Shown here piece after piece: positions 33,508-42,575 of a DNA stretch of 64,000 nt (position 1 is the stretch's first letter; each line of letters opens with the position of its first letter). The stretch covers positions 1 to 64,000 of the forward strand of contig NZ_SUMG01000009.1 of the NCBI RefSeq assembly GCF_009910325.1, read 5' to 3'. Made by a program: the position numbers and the translations under genes. Source of the DNA: Isachenkonia alkalipeptolytica (GTDB lineage: Bacteria > Bacillota > Clostridia > Peptostreptococcales > T1SED10-28). The notes below the pieces were generated by a model, which was not told where the DNA came from, searched no databases, and was given only the letters and a program-made list of their open reading frames with translations.

Positions 33508-33536
33508 ATTATATAAGAAGATTGGCCCTTTGTCCA
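33508..33536 (-). promoter_or_regulatory. Sigma-A promoter of the riboswitch unit
   Basis: Minus strand TGGACA (33536-33531), 17 bp, TATAAT (33513-33508): one mismatch from consensus. The start near 33501 is about 30 nt before the aptamer. It shows that the riboswitch has its own promoter and is not merely the tail of the lapA transcript. Confidence 0.82.
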
Positions 33537-33562
33537 CCCATTTTCTGTTAAAATCCTGTATT

Positions 33563-33865
33563 CTACTTTTTCGACTTTTTCCTACGACGTTGCCAGCCGG
33601 TGAGGGCAGTGGTCAGGGCTCCTAAAATAAAAGACCCCAACAGTACGATGATCAAGGGGGCATCCAGGTTCATGAAAAGAAAGTTGACGGATACCTCCTG
33701 GGTATTGACAATGGCAAAGATTGCAAAAATAAATAACAGAATCAGACTGATGACCACTTGGGGACTGATGGTTTTCTCCCCGGTGCTGGTATCGGTTTTC
33801 GGCGGAACGTATTCTTTGCTTTGATTTTCTTTGTTGACGGATGCATCCTTCTCTTCTTTGGACAT
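33563..33865 (-). CDS. LapA-domain small membrane protein
   Basis: Protein of 100 residues. A hydrophilic N-terminal 30 residues leads to two helices (about 33-53 and 65-88) with the DUF1049/LapA motif NTQEVSVNFLF between them, and a basic RRRKKSKK tail. In Gram-negatives LapA aids lipopolysaccharide transport control; in Firmicutes its role is unknown. GGGGAGGG precedes the ATG. No terminator is evident before the riboswitch promoter. Confidence 0.85.
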   Translation of the reverse strand: MSKEEKDASVNKENQSKEYVPPKTDTSTGEKTISPQVVISLILLFIFAIFAIVNTQEVSVNFLFMNLDAPLIIVLLGSFILGALTTALTGWQRRRKKSKK

Positions 33866-33937
33866 TTCTTAAACCCTCCCCGATTTGTGATATTTTATTC
33901 CTACCCCAAACCCCGGCGGTTTTAACGGTGATTTATC

Positions 33938-35383
33938 TTATTTCCCTTTCCAAAAGCTAGGAATGAAAAAGAGGAAAACCGTAAAAAGTTCCAGCCTGCC
34001 GAACAACATAAACAAAGAGAAGAGCATTTTACTGGGAGCGCTGAATTGACTGTAATTCTGGGTGGGACCCACCATTTCAAATCCCGGTCCGATATTCCCC
34101 ACGGTTGCCGCCACCGAGGACACCGCCGTCACTATACCGACCCCTTCTAAGGAAATCAGTACCGTTCCAAAGGCAACAATTAACATATACAAAAAGAAAA
34201 AGCTGGTGACCCCTTGAACAATACTATTGGATACCGCCTTACCGTTTAAGGTCACCGGTAGGTAGGCCTGAGGATGAAGGAGTCGTTGGACCTCCCGACG
34301 GATGACCACGCCAAGGATCAGAAGTCTTGCCACTTTAATCCCCCCGCCGGTGGAGCCGGCGCTCCCTCCCACAAACATTAATACAAAAACAATCGCCTTA
34401 CTAAAGGCCGGCCATTGATCAAAATCCGCCGTACCATAACCGGTGGTGGTGGTGATGGCTGCGGTTTGAAAGAAGGCCTGTTTTAAGGTTTCAAAAAAAC
34501 CGGTATAGTAAGTGGTCAGCAGTAAATTCAAGGTAATCAGGGCTCCGGCAAAGACGATAATCGAAAGATATAACCGGAGCTCCGTGTTTTTAAATAGATT
34601 CTTCCATTTTCCCTTCCACAGATCGTAGTACAGGGCAAAGTTCACCCCGGCGGCAATCATAAAAAACGTAATGACCCAGATCGTGTAGCTACTCTGGTAG
34701 GCACCGATACTGTCGTCCTTTATGGAAAAACCTCCGGTGCCCACGGTGCCGAAGGTATGTACCAGGGATTCATACAGATTCATCTCTCCCAGATACAACA
34801 GAATGATCTGCAGGACCGTCATTCCCAAATAGGCGGTGTAAAGGATTTTCGCCGTATCCTTTACCTTCGGGACCAGCTTGTCCGACATGGGCCCGGGACT
34901 CTCGGCTTTAAAAATCCGAAAGGCGCCCACCCCCAGGGCGGGAAGTACGGCCAGGGTAAGGACCAAGATTCCCATCCCCCCCAGCCAATGGGTTAAAGAT
35001 CTCCAAAAGAGAATTCCCTTGGGAAGCCCTTCAATTTCTTCAAGAATGGTGGCTCCCGTGGTGGTCAGCCCTGATACGGTTTCAAAGAAAGCATCCACAA
35101 AGTTTGGAATCACCCCGGAAAAAATAAAGGGAAGGGCTCCAAAAAAAGAAACCAGTATCCAGCCAAAGGTTACAATACTAAGGGCTTCCCGGGCCTGCAT
35201 TTTTTTGGATTTTCCACCAAAGACTCTCATAGCCCCACCAACCAACATCAGTAAAGCGATCGTGTAAAAAAAAGGATAGGGACTTTCTCCATAATACAGA
35301 GAAATTCCCAAAGGGCCAATTAATACAATGGACTCAAATAGAAGAAGGGTCCCTAAGACCTTTATAATTATTCCAAAGTTCAC
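33938..35383 (-). CDS. trkH: Potassium uptake channel subunit TrkH/KtrB
   Basis: K+ translocating subunit of 481 residues with the four-fold pore-helix arrangement. Selectivity-filter-type segments TTTGATI, GTGGF, TTTGYGT and TVGNIGPG are visible. Start is GTG at 35383 with GAGGAGGGG 7 nt upstream. It lies inside the last 50 nt of trkA, so the pair is coupled. Closest in length to TrkH of anaerobes. With the second system to its left and right on the map, the cell appears to invest heavily in K+ uptake. Confidence 0.94.
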   Translation of the reverse strand: MNFGIIIKVLGTLLLFESIVLIGPLGISLYYGESPYPFFYTIALLMLVGGAMRVFGGKSKKMQAREALSIVTFGWILVSFFGALPFIFSGVIPNFVDAFFETVSGLTTTGATILEEIEGLPKGILFWRSLTHWLGGMGILVLTLAVLPALGVGAFRIFKAESPGPMSDKLVPKVKDTAKILYTAYLGMTVLQIILLYLGEMNLYESLVHTFGTVGTGGFSIKDDSIGAYQSSYTIWVITFFMIAAGVNFALYYDLWKGKWKNLFKNTELRLYLSIIVFAGALITLNLLLTTYYTGFFETLKQAFFQTAAITTTTGYGTADFDQWPAFSKAIVFVLMFVGGSAGSTGGGIKVARLLILGVVIRREVQRLLHPQAYLPVTLNGKAVSNSIVQGVTSFFFLYMLIVAFGTVLISLEGVGIVTAVSSVAATVGNIGPGFEMVGPTQNYSQFSAPSKMLFSLFMLFGRLELFTVFLFFIPSFWKGK

Positions 35384-36749
35384 CGAATACCCCTCCTCTT
35401 GTTTTGTAAAACAACTTTTTTAATATTTTCACTTCCGATTGTAAAATGAAAATAATTAAGCGTTGATCCGGCCCGATCACCGTATTCCCATCGGGAATGA
35501 CGACATCTCCATTTTTTACAACCGCTCCCACAATCAGTCCCTTGGGAAGATTAAGTGCTTTTAAGGGCTTTCCAACAATGCTGGAGTTCTCCTGAGTAAT
35601 AATCTCAATTACTTCCGCTTCGCCTCCGAGTAATAGTGATAGGGCAGCGACTCTTCCCCCTTGGGTATATCGAAGGATTTCACTGGCGGTAATCAGCACA
35701 GGATTGATGGCAACATCAATCCCTAACTGCTCAATAATTGGGACGTAGTTTGGTCTGCTAACCTTGGCGATGACCTTTTCCACTCCATGTTTTTTGGCTA
35801 ACAGGGCTACGAGTAAATTCTCTTCATCGTAACCGGTTAAAGAAACCAAGGCATCGGTTTCTCCGATATTCTCTTCTTTCAGCAAATGGTTATCCGTGCC
35901 GTCTCCATGAATAATCAATGCGGCAGGTAGTTCTTCTGCTAAATATCGGCACCGGTCCTCACTGCGTTCCACAATTTTTACCTGCACCCCGGATTTAATC
36001 AAGTTTTTCGCAAGATAATAGCCGGCCTTTCCTCCACCGAGAATCATAACCTTTTTTGCACCCTTTTGTACACTGGGCTTTCCGCATTCTATGCAGTAAT
36101 TATTAACGGTTTCTTTCTCCCCGATAATGTATACTAAATCAGAGCCTTTAATAATCGTATCCCCATGGGGAATAATAATTCCCCCGTCCCGCTGTATGGC
36201 TGCGATTAACATTTGGCTGGGTATTTGCAAGTCCTTCAACACCGTATTTTTAGCCAAAGGCAGATTCTTTGCCCGAAACTCCGTCATCACTACCCGCCCT
36301 CCGGCAAAGTCTTCCATATGCAAAGCCTTTCCTTTGATCAGATATTTGGATATTTCCCTAGCGGTCTCATTCTCGGGATTGGCTATATAATCAATATTCA
36401 TTTCCTTTTTCACAAAGTTGATCTGATTCGAATATTCAGGATTTCTTACTCTCGCTGCTACTTTTTTGCACCCTAAACGCTTCGCGGTGGATGCAATTAA
36501 AATATTCGCTTCATCACTGCTGGTTACTGCAACTAACAGGTCTTTGCTTCCCGCTTTTAAACCGTTTAATAACGAGAGTTGGGCCCCGTTTCCTTTTACG
36601 GTGAGTACATCCAGCTGATTATCCGCACGCTCCAAAGCCGAACCTTTTTCATCAACCATTACCACATTATTATCCTCAATGGTGAAAGCCTCCGCCAACT
36701 TATAGCCCAGTTTCCCTGCGCCAACAATGATAATTTCCATTAAACCCAT
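35334..36749 (-). CDS. trkA: Trk potassium system NAD-binding regulator TrkA
   Basis: Cytosolic gating subunit of 471 residues with two RCK_N/RCK_C modules. The first Rossmann motif is GAGKLGYKLA near residue 11; the second is GGGKAGYYLA near 235. It binds nucleotides and controls the TrkH channel with which it overlaps. Double-module TrkA contrasts with the single-module KtrA of the divergent system. No c-di-AMP riboswitch was recognised upstream. Confidence 0.94.
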   Translation of the reverse strand: MGLMEIIIVGAGKLGYKLAEAFTIEDNNVVMVDEKGSALERADNQLDVLTVKGNGAQLSLLNGLKAGSKDLLVAVTSSDEANILIASTAKRLGCKKVAARVRNPEYSNQINFVKKEMNIDYIANPENETAREISKYLIKGKALHMEDFAGGRVVMTEFRAKNLPLAKNTVLKDLQIPSQMLIAAIQRDGGIIIPHGDTIIKGSDLVYIIGEKETVNNYCIECGKPSVQKGAKKVMILGGGKAGYYLAKNLIKSGVQVKIVERSEDRCRYLAEELPAALIIHGDGTDNHLLKEENIGETDALVSLTGYDEENLLVALLAKKHGVEKVIAKVSRPNYVPIIEQLGIDVAINPVLITASEILRYTQGGRVAALSLLLGGEAEVIEIITQENSSIVGKPLKALNLPKGLIVGAVVKNGDVVIPDGNTVIGPDQRLIIFILQSEVKILKKLFYKTRGGVFGELWNNYKGLRDPSSI

Positions 36750-37018
36750 CCTCTCCGTTCACTAACTCCCTTAATTCTATATAGCCCTACATTAAACATC
36801 CTTTACCAAAATTTTATAATTTTTCTTTGTTGTACCCTCTATTATGAACGAAGACCTTTGAAATTCAAAAGTTTTTTCCACACTTCTTTATTCAATAGAA
36901 ATATCATGTGCTTTATGATACAATAGCTCTATCTTAATCGGGTAGATGAACATGCCTCTGAGCTCTCATTCTATCCTACTGAAGGAACAGATTCAAGTTA
37001 ATTTAATTCGTGTAAAGT
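36750..37018. other. Divergent intergenic region between two potassium systems
   Basis: 269 bp hold the promoters of both trkAH and the second system. A -10-like TACAAT lies near 36919 on the plus strand. A seven-base pairing GGGTAGA/TCTATCC (near 36939 and 36971) could form a leader stem. I see no ydaO (c-di-AMP) riboswitch or other known RNA. Confidence 0.4.
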
Positions 37019-37033
37019 GTGGTGTTTTATAAG

Positions 37034-38383
37034 ATGAACCTTTTAACCAGCAAAAATGTGAACCCTACCCAAGCAATTGTACTGGGATTTCTGAGTGTCA
37101 TTATTATCGGAAGTATTTTATTAAACCTCCCCATTGCTTCAGCAGATGGTTCCAGCGTACCCTATGTGGATGCGCTTTTTACCGCAAGCTCCGCTGTAGC
37201 CGTAACCGGTCTTGTTGTGGTGGATACCGGAACCCATTGGAGTATGTTCGGACAATTGGTGATCCTGTTATTAATCCAAATCGGCGGACTGGGCTTTATG
37301 ACCATGATCACCATGTTTGCCATGATCATCGGGAAAAGAATCTCGCTGAAAGAGCGTTTGTTAATTCAAAGCTCCTTAAATCAAAATGATCTGTCCGGAG
37401 TGGTCCGCCTAACCAAATACATTATTATCGGTACCCTGGCCATCGAGGCCGTCGGCGCCATTTTATTATCCTTTGTTTTTGTACCGGAGCTGGGATGGGC
37501 CCAGGGTATTTGGTTTAGTATTTTCCATGCGGTTTCCGCCTTTTGTAATGCAGGCTTTGATATCATTGGCGGAGGTGTCAGTTTAATGCCCTACGTACAA
37601 AACCCTTTGGTGAATTTTACGGTATGGACCTTAATCATTCTTGGAGGACTGGGGTTTACCGTAATTATTGATATGTTTTTTTACAGGGATAATTTTCGAC
37701 GTTGGTCCCTACATACGAAACTGGTGCTGATTATTTCCGGCTCTCTTTTACTGACCGGATTCTTTCTTTATTTGGCTTTGGAATGGAGCAATGCCGCCAC
37801 TCTGGGAGAGCTCAGTGTCCCCGGCAAGTTTATGGCCGCTTTTTTCCAATCCGTAACCCCGAGAACTGCGGGATTCAATACCATTGACACCGCTTCCTTA
37901 ACCGACGCATCGAAGCTTCTTACGATGATTTTTATGTTTATCGGAGGCTCACCGGCATCCACGGCGGGGGGCATCAAAACCGTAACCTTCGGAATTGTGC
38001 TTTTTACCATCCTCTCGCAAATCCGAGGAAAACAAGACACGGAAGTATTTCATCGACGGATTCCAAGGGATAATATCAATCGCGCCCTAACTATTATGTT
38101 TATTTCACTAATTCTAATCATTACCATCACCATGATCCTAAGCATTATTGAAACCGGAAACACTTTTTTGGAAACGGTTTTCGAAACCACCTCGGCTTTC
38201 GGTACCGTAGGCCTTTCTTTGGGTATTACACCGACCCTCAGTACCGTTGGAAAAGTTCTTTTGTCGGTCTTAATGTTCATGGGAAGAGTAGGCCCCTTTA
38301 CCGTGGCCTTGGCCTTGGCAAAATCCACCCATAAGAATCAAGGAAAGATCCGTTACCCTGAAGATAAGGTGATTATCGGTTAG
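37034..38383 (+). CDS. ktrB: Second potassium uptake channel subunit (KtrB/TrkH family)
   Basis: K+ channel-like subunit of about 449 residues, KtrB length. Filter-type motifs include SAVAVTGL, NAGFD, TPRTAGFN and SAFGTVGLS. I favour the ATG at 37034, in phase with homologous N-termini (MNLLTSKNVNPTQAI); an in-frame GTG at 37019 gives five extra residues. Neither start has a strong ribosome site. Followed after about 40 bp by ktrA, transcribed away from trkAH. Confidence 0.92.
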   Translation: MNLLTSKNVNPTQAIVLGFLSVIIIGSILLNLPIASADGSSVPYVDALFTASSAVAVTGLVVVDTGTHWSMFGQLVILLLIQIGGLGFMTMITMFAMIIGKRISLKERLLIQSSLNQNDLSGVVRLTKYIIIGTLAIEAVGAILLSFVFVPELGWAQGIWFSIFHAVSAFCNAGFDIIGGGVSLMPYVQNPLVNFTVWTLIILGGLGFTVIIDMFFYRDNFRRWSLHTKLVLIISGSLLLTGFFLYLALEWSNAATLGELSVPGKFMAAFFQSVTPRTAGFNTIDTASLTDASKLLTMIFMFIGGSPASTAGGIKTVTFGIVLFTILSQIRGKQDTEVFHRRIPRDNINRALTIMFISLILIITITMILSIIETGNTFLETVFETTSAFGTVGLSLGITPTLSTVGKVLLSVLMFMGRVGPFTVALALAKSTHKNQGKIRYPEDKVIIG

Positions 38384-38421
38384 CTTCCGTCGTTGTATTA
38401 AACTAATAAAGGAGTGATTTA

Positions 38422-39069
38422 ATGAAACAATTTGTAGTGATCGGCTGTGGCCGTTTCGGTGGCAGTGTGGCAAAATCCCTTTCCAAACTGGGCCATGACG
38501 TACTGGCCATTGATAAGGACGAAAAAATCGTTCAAAACATATCCGAACATGTTACCCACGCGGTGCAGTCCAGCGGAACCGATGAGCAGGCCCTGCATTC
38601 CCTGGGGATTAAAAATTTTGATGTGGCGATTATTTCCATCGGTACGGATATTCAGACCTCTATTTTGTCCACCCTGATTGCCAAGGAAGCGGGCATTAAC
38701 TATATTGTAGCCAAAGCCCAGGGCAATCTTCACGCTAAGGTCCTCTACAAAATCGGAGCGGACCGGGTGGTATTTCCCGAACGGGAAATGGGGGAACGGG
38801 TAGCCCATAACCTTGTGGCTCACAACATTATCGACTACATCGAACTTTCCAAGGAATACAGTATCATGGAGCTGGAAGTTCCGAAAAATTGGGTGGGGAA
38901 AAGCCTGATCGACTTGGATCTTCGGGTGAAACACGGTATCAATGTCATGGCAATCAAACACGATGAGGAAATCAATATCTCTCCCGAAGCAGATGATGAG
39001 CTAGATCATGATGATATTTTAGTGGTGATCGGCCATGTGAAGGACTTAGGTAAAATTCAGGATCTGTAA
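38422..39069 (+). CDS. ktrA: Ktr potassium system regulatory subunit
   Basis: Single RCK module of 215 residues: Rossmann GCGRFGGSVA (8-17), then an RCK_C domain from about residue 135. It forms an octameric ring that gates KtrB in response to ATP/ADP. Known KtrA proteins can also bind c-di-AMP through RCK_C. AAAGGAGTGATTTA precedes the ATG. Confidence 0.94.
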   Translation: MKQFVVIGCGRFGGSVAKSLSKLGHDVLAIDKDEKIVQNISEHVTHAVQSSGTDEQALHSLGIKNFDVAIISIGTDIQTSILSTLIAKEAGINYIVAKAQGNLHAKVLYKIGADRVVFPEREMGERVAHNLVAHNIIDYIELSKEYSIMELEVPKNWVGKSLIDLDLRVKHGINVMAIKHDEEINISPEADDELDHDDILVVIGHVKDLGKIQDL

Positions 39070-39081
39070 TTCGCAATAAAT

Positions 39082-39144
39082 AAGACTAGGCCTTTGACCG
39101 TCGGTTTATGATAACCCCGGTCAATAACCTAGTCTTTATTTTTG
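39082..39144. terminator. Long terminator hairpin between ktrA and the SNF2 gene
   Basis: Outer stem AAGACTAGG (39082-39090) with CCTAGTCTT (39128-39136); inner TTGACCG/CGGTCAA arms. TATTTTTG follows on the plus strand and TTATTTATT on the minus, so it probably serves both converging genes. Confidence 0.8.
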
Positions 39145-39162
39145 TACAAATGTTTTGTTACA

Positions 39163-42100
39163 CTATATTTCCAGTAAATCCAGTAACTCTTCTTTGCTGA
39201 ACTTTGAAAGCATGGTTTCTCCCTTTTGTATTACCTGATCGATGATGGCTTTCTTTTGCTCCTGGATTTGATGGATTTTCTCTTCCACGGTCCCTCTAGC
39301 GATCAGTTTTTTCACTTGAACCTTCTTTTTCTGTCCGATACGGTGGGCCCTATCCGTAGCCTGATTTTCCACGGCGGGATTCCACCAGGGGTCCATATGA
39401 ATGACCATATCTGCAGAGGTTAAATTCAATCCCGTTCCTCCGGCCTTTAAGGAAATTAAGAATATGGGAACTTCTCCCTTATTAAATCGTTTCACTAAAT
39501 CCCCCCGTTGATTCATGGGAATCGAACCATCCAGATATAAGGGCCTATGGCCTTTCTTTTCCAAATCTTCCCGTACCTTTTTTAGTACTCCGGTAAACTG
39601 GGAGAAAATCAGTAACCGGTGATTGCTTTCCAGTGCCAGGTCCACGATTTCTGCCAAGGCTTCCAGTTTTCCGCTTCCTCCGTGATAATCTTCAATAAAT
39701 ACTCCGGGATGACAGCTGATTTGGCGAAGGCGGGTAAGTCCGGCTAGTATCTGAATCTGACTATTATTAAAGCCCTTTTCCTCCACCACGTCTTCAATCT
39801 CCCCTTTGATTCTCTGAAGATATAAACGATACAGCTTTTGTTGTTCCTTGGTCATATCCACCAGGACTTTTCCCTCCATCTTATCGGGAAGCTCCTTTAA
39901 CACATCGGCTTTCAGCCTTCTGAGAATAAAGGGATCCACTTTCCGTTTCAGCTTTTTAAGGGAGAAATTGTCCCCATTTTTGTTGATGGGTTTTTGATAC
40001 TTTTCCGTGAAGCTTTTATAGGAGCCCAGGTAACCGGGAATTAAAAAGTCGAAAATCGACCACAGTTCGGTTAAATTGTTCTCCAAAGGGGTTCCCGTCA
40101 ACACAAACCGATGCTTACCCCGAAGGCTTTTCACCGCCTTGGCACTTTGGGAGCTTTTATTTTTAATATGCTGGGCTTCATCCAGAATGCAGGCATGAAA
40201 TTGTTGGTCTTCATAAAGCTCCGTGTCCCGGCGAAGCAGGGGGTAAGAGGTTAGTACCAGGTCAAAGTCTTTAATTTTCTTCGCCTTTTCCTCCCGTTCC
40301 TCTTTGGTTCCGCTGATGGTCAAGGTCTTTAAGTCCGGCGAAAAACGCTGGATCTCATCCTCCCAGTTGTATACCAGGGACGTGGGCACCACCAATATGC
40401 TGGGTTCCAGGGCTCCCCTTTCCTTCTCTTTTAACAAATAGCTCAGAGCCTGAATGGTTTTTCCAAGACCCATCTCATCGGCTAAAATCCCTCCGAAACC
40501 ATAGGCCGATAAGGTACTGATCCACTGAAATCCTTTCGTCTGATAGCTTCTAAGGTTCGCCGTCAGTCCCTTGGGGAGTTCCAAAACCTCTTTGGAAAAC
40601 TTACTCGGGTTCATATTTGCTGTCAACTGCTGATAATCATCCATAAATCTTTCAAAGTTTTCACCGGTATCAAAGAGACTTTCTTCCCCTTCATTTTGCA
40701 GCCCCGCAATTTCAAAGGCTCGGTATTTCGGTATTTCCAACTTCCCGTCTTCAAAGTCCCCCGGGTCCAGCTCCATTTCATTAAACCAGGTAAAGAGTTT
40801 CCCGGAACTGCTTTGGGGTAGGGATAAGAAGGTTCCGTTGGCCAAACGGTGGTACTTTGCTTTTTCCTGAATGCTTTTCAGCAGTTTTCCGATTTCCTCC
40901 TTCGGTATGCTTTTAATATCGATGCTGCATTCCAATAAATCCAATCCGTGATTTAAAGTAATCTTCCCTTGAATATCCTCTTCCCCCAGGGTTTTTACTT
41001 TTTTAAAATCATCGGAATAATAAATGGAAAGCTTTGTATCCTCCTGAAGTTTCGGCAACAGGTTTTCCAGAAAGAAATAGATTTTTTCTTCCTGTTCAAT
41101 GTAGCATCTTCCCTTTTGTACGGTAAACTCTCCCTCTTCCAGCAATTTCAAAAGATGATTTTCCGCGGTTCTTTCCCGAACCAGAATTTCTTCTTCTTTG
41201 GGGCCGGCGGCTTTTTGCTTCTCGTTTTTTTCCGGGGCAAAGGGATTGATCTCTTTGTTTCCGTAAATAAATACCAGTTTCGCCGTTACTTTTTTCTGCT
41301 CCTGGTCTAAAAACAGTTTCGCCTTCAGGGGCACTTTAAGGATTCTTTTTGCTAAATCATCCTGCAACCGGCAATGAACGTGTTCCTGAAGAACCGGCAG
41401 TACTTCTGTAATAAAAGATTTTTCCAGGGTTTTAGGGATTGTAACCCCCGCCTTCCCGTCGGTGATCAACTCTTTCATTAAGGGCCGGATCCAATGGTTT
41501 TTAGGATGCTTCAGGGGATAAATGTTCCCCTGATAAAAAGTGAGATTCTCGATCCCATCCAGGGGAATAATCGGCGCCGTCTCCTTCTTGTTCAATACCA
41601 GACCGGAACCCCGGGAGCTTTCGCCGACCTCTAAGTCCATAGGAATGCCTTCTTCCTTAAATCTCACACCATCATAATATTCCCCATCAATCCATAGTCC
41701 CATTCCTTCGTCTTTTGCCGCCCTACGCTTTAAAAGTTCCCCCAGGAGACGATCCTTTACAACCAGGGTTCTCCCCCGAAAAACCACTTCGCCAAAGTTT
41801 TCATCCCCCGAGGCTTCCCCCTGACGACTCATATCCAACAGCAGTATTAAGTAATCGATCATTTTCTGATCTTCCCTGCTGAACCGATGAATATTCGGAT
41901 CGTAGGTAAAGTTCTTCCCGAAAACCACGGGCTTTTCTTCACTGTAACTTTGTAAAAATTCTTTAATGTTTTTAACAACATAGGTTTTGTTCTCTCCCAG
42001 GTGGAGTTCAATTTCCCCTTTTCCCCCATCAACCCTGACCCTGGGTTCAAAGTGTAACAGTTTTTCCGGAGGGGTTTCCCCTTCCCGGTATGCCCGGATA

Positions 42101-42426
42101 AGGGAATGCATCCGATTTTCCTGATTATCCCTGGGATCTTTGTACTTATCTATACTCATCAACAAAGCGGTAATATGCTTACAATCTCCATAATAACTAC
42201 GAAAGGCGGGACAGGTGCATCGAGTCCTTCGAATATTTCCCTTCTCGTCAAAAACAGCTTCCATTTCGTACAGACGGGTTCCCTGAACCTGCCCTTGAAA
42301 CAGACGAAAATTATCGGTTCTTCGAATACTTTGTATTTCTCCTCGGTTAAAAATCCCCAGACCTTTCCTATACGTCGTGTCTAAGGCCCCTCGCAGTTTC
42401 AGGGTTTCATCGGTTATATTATGCAT
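39163..42426 (-). CDS. SWIM zinc-finger SNF2 helicase
   Basis: DNA translocase of 1087 residues. The N-terminal SWIM zinc finger is Cys70-x-Cys72-x9-Cys82-x-His84. A bacterial SNF2 N-terminal region follows. The two RecA-like domains carry DEMGLGKT (Walker A), DEAQHI (motif II), TGTPLENN (III), and SLKAGGTGLNL and DRAHRIGQ (V, VI). RapA/Snf2-like proteins of this type may remodel nucleoprotein or assist transcription recycling or repair; the exact role is unknown. AGGTGAGGATAA precedes the ATG. Single gene converging with ktrA. Confidence 0.93.
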   Translation of the reverse strand: MHNITDETLKLRGALDTTYRKGLGIFNRGEIQSIRRTDNFRLFQGQVQGTRLYEMEAVFDEKGNIRRTRCTCPAFRSYYGDCKHITALLMSIDKYKDPRDNQENRMHSLIRAYREGETPPEKLLHFEPRVRVDGGKGEIELHLGENKTYVVKNIKEFLQSYSEEKPVVFGKNFTYDPNIHRFSREDQKMIDYLILLLDMSRQGEASGDENFGEVVFRGRTLVVKDRLLGELLKRRAAKDEGMGLWIDGEYYDGVRFKEEGIPMDLEVGESSRGSGLVLNKKETAPIIPLDGIENLTFYQGNIYPLKHPKNHWIRPLMKELITDGKAGVTIPKTLEKSFITEVLPVLQEHVHCRLQDDLAKRILKVPLKAKLFLDQEQKKVTAKLVFIYGNKEINPFAPEKNEKQKAAGPKEEEILVRERTAENHLLKLLEEGEFTVQKGRCYIEQEEKIYFFLENLLPKLQEDTKLSIYYSDDFKKVKTLGEEDIQGKITLNHGLDLLECSIDIKSIPKEEIGKLLKSIQEKAKYHRLANGTFLSLPQSSSGKLFTWFNEMELDPGDFEDGKLEIPKYRAFEIAGLQNEGEESLFDTGENFERFMDDYQQLTANMNPSKFSKEVLELPKGLTANLRSYQTKGFQWISTLSAYGFGGILADEMGLGKTIQALSYLLKEKERGALEPSILVVPTSLVYNWEDEIQRFSPDLKTLTISGTKEEREEKAKKIKDFDLVLTSYPLLRRDTELYEDQQFHACILDEAQHIKNKSSQSAKAVKSLRGKHRFVLTGTPLENNLTELWSIFDFLIPGYLGSYKSFTEKYQKPINKNGDNFSLKKLKRKVDPFILRRLKADVLKELPDKMEGKVLVDMTKEQQKLYRLYLQRIKGEIEDVVEEKGFNNSQIQILAGLTRLRQISCHPGVFIEDYHGGSGKLEALAEIVDLALESNHRLLIFSQFTGVLKKVREDLEKKGHRPLYLDGSIPMNQRGDLVKRFNKGEVPIFLISLKAGGTGLNLTSADMVIHMDPWWNPAVENQATDRAHRIGQKKKVQVKKLIARGTVEEKIHQIQEQKKAIIDQVIQKGETMLSKFSKEELLDLLEI

Positions 42427-42546
42427 TTATCCTCACCTTGCTCCTTTTACTTCGCTTTTTCCAACCATCCACTAAGACCGTACTAAATTTTGCCTAAACT
42501 TCATTATACCATCTTTATGCTTTCCTTCCAATCCTCTTTCAAGCAT

Positions 42547-42575
42547 GAAAAAACCGGAGAGGCTTAGTCTCCGGC
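42547..42575 (-). terminator. Terminator overlapping the HAD gene stop
   Basis: CCGGAGA (42554-42560) pairs with TCTCCGG (42568-42574); TTTTTT follows on the minus strand. The distal arm includes the last codons of the gene. Confidence 0.85.

Noticed and set aside
36750-37018. c-di-AMP (ydaO) riboswitch before the Ktr genes
   Set aside because: Conserved ydaO blocks are not visible; only a short possible stem was found.
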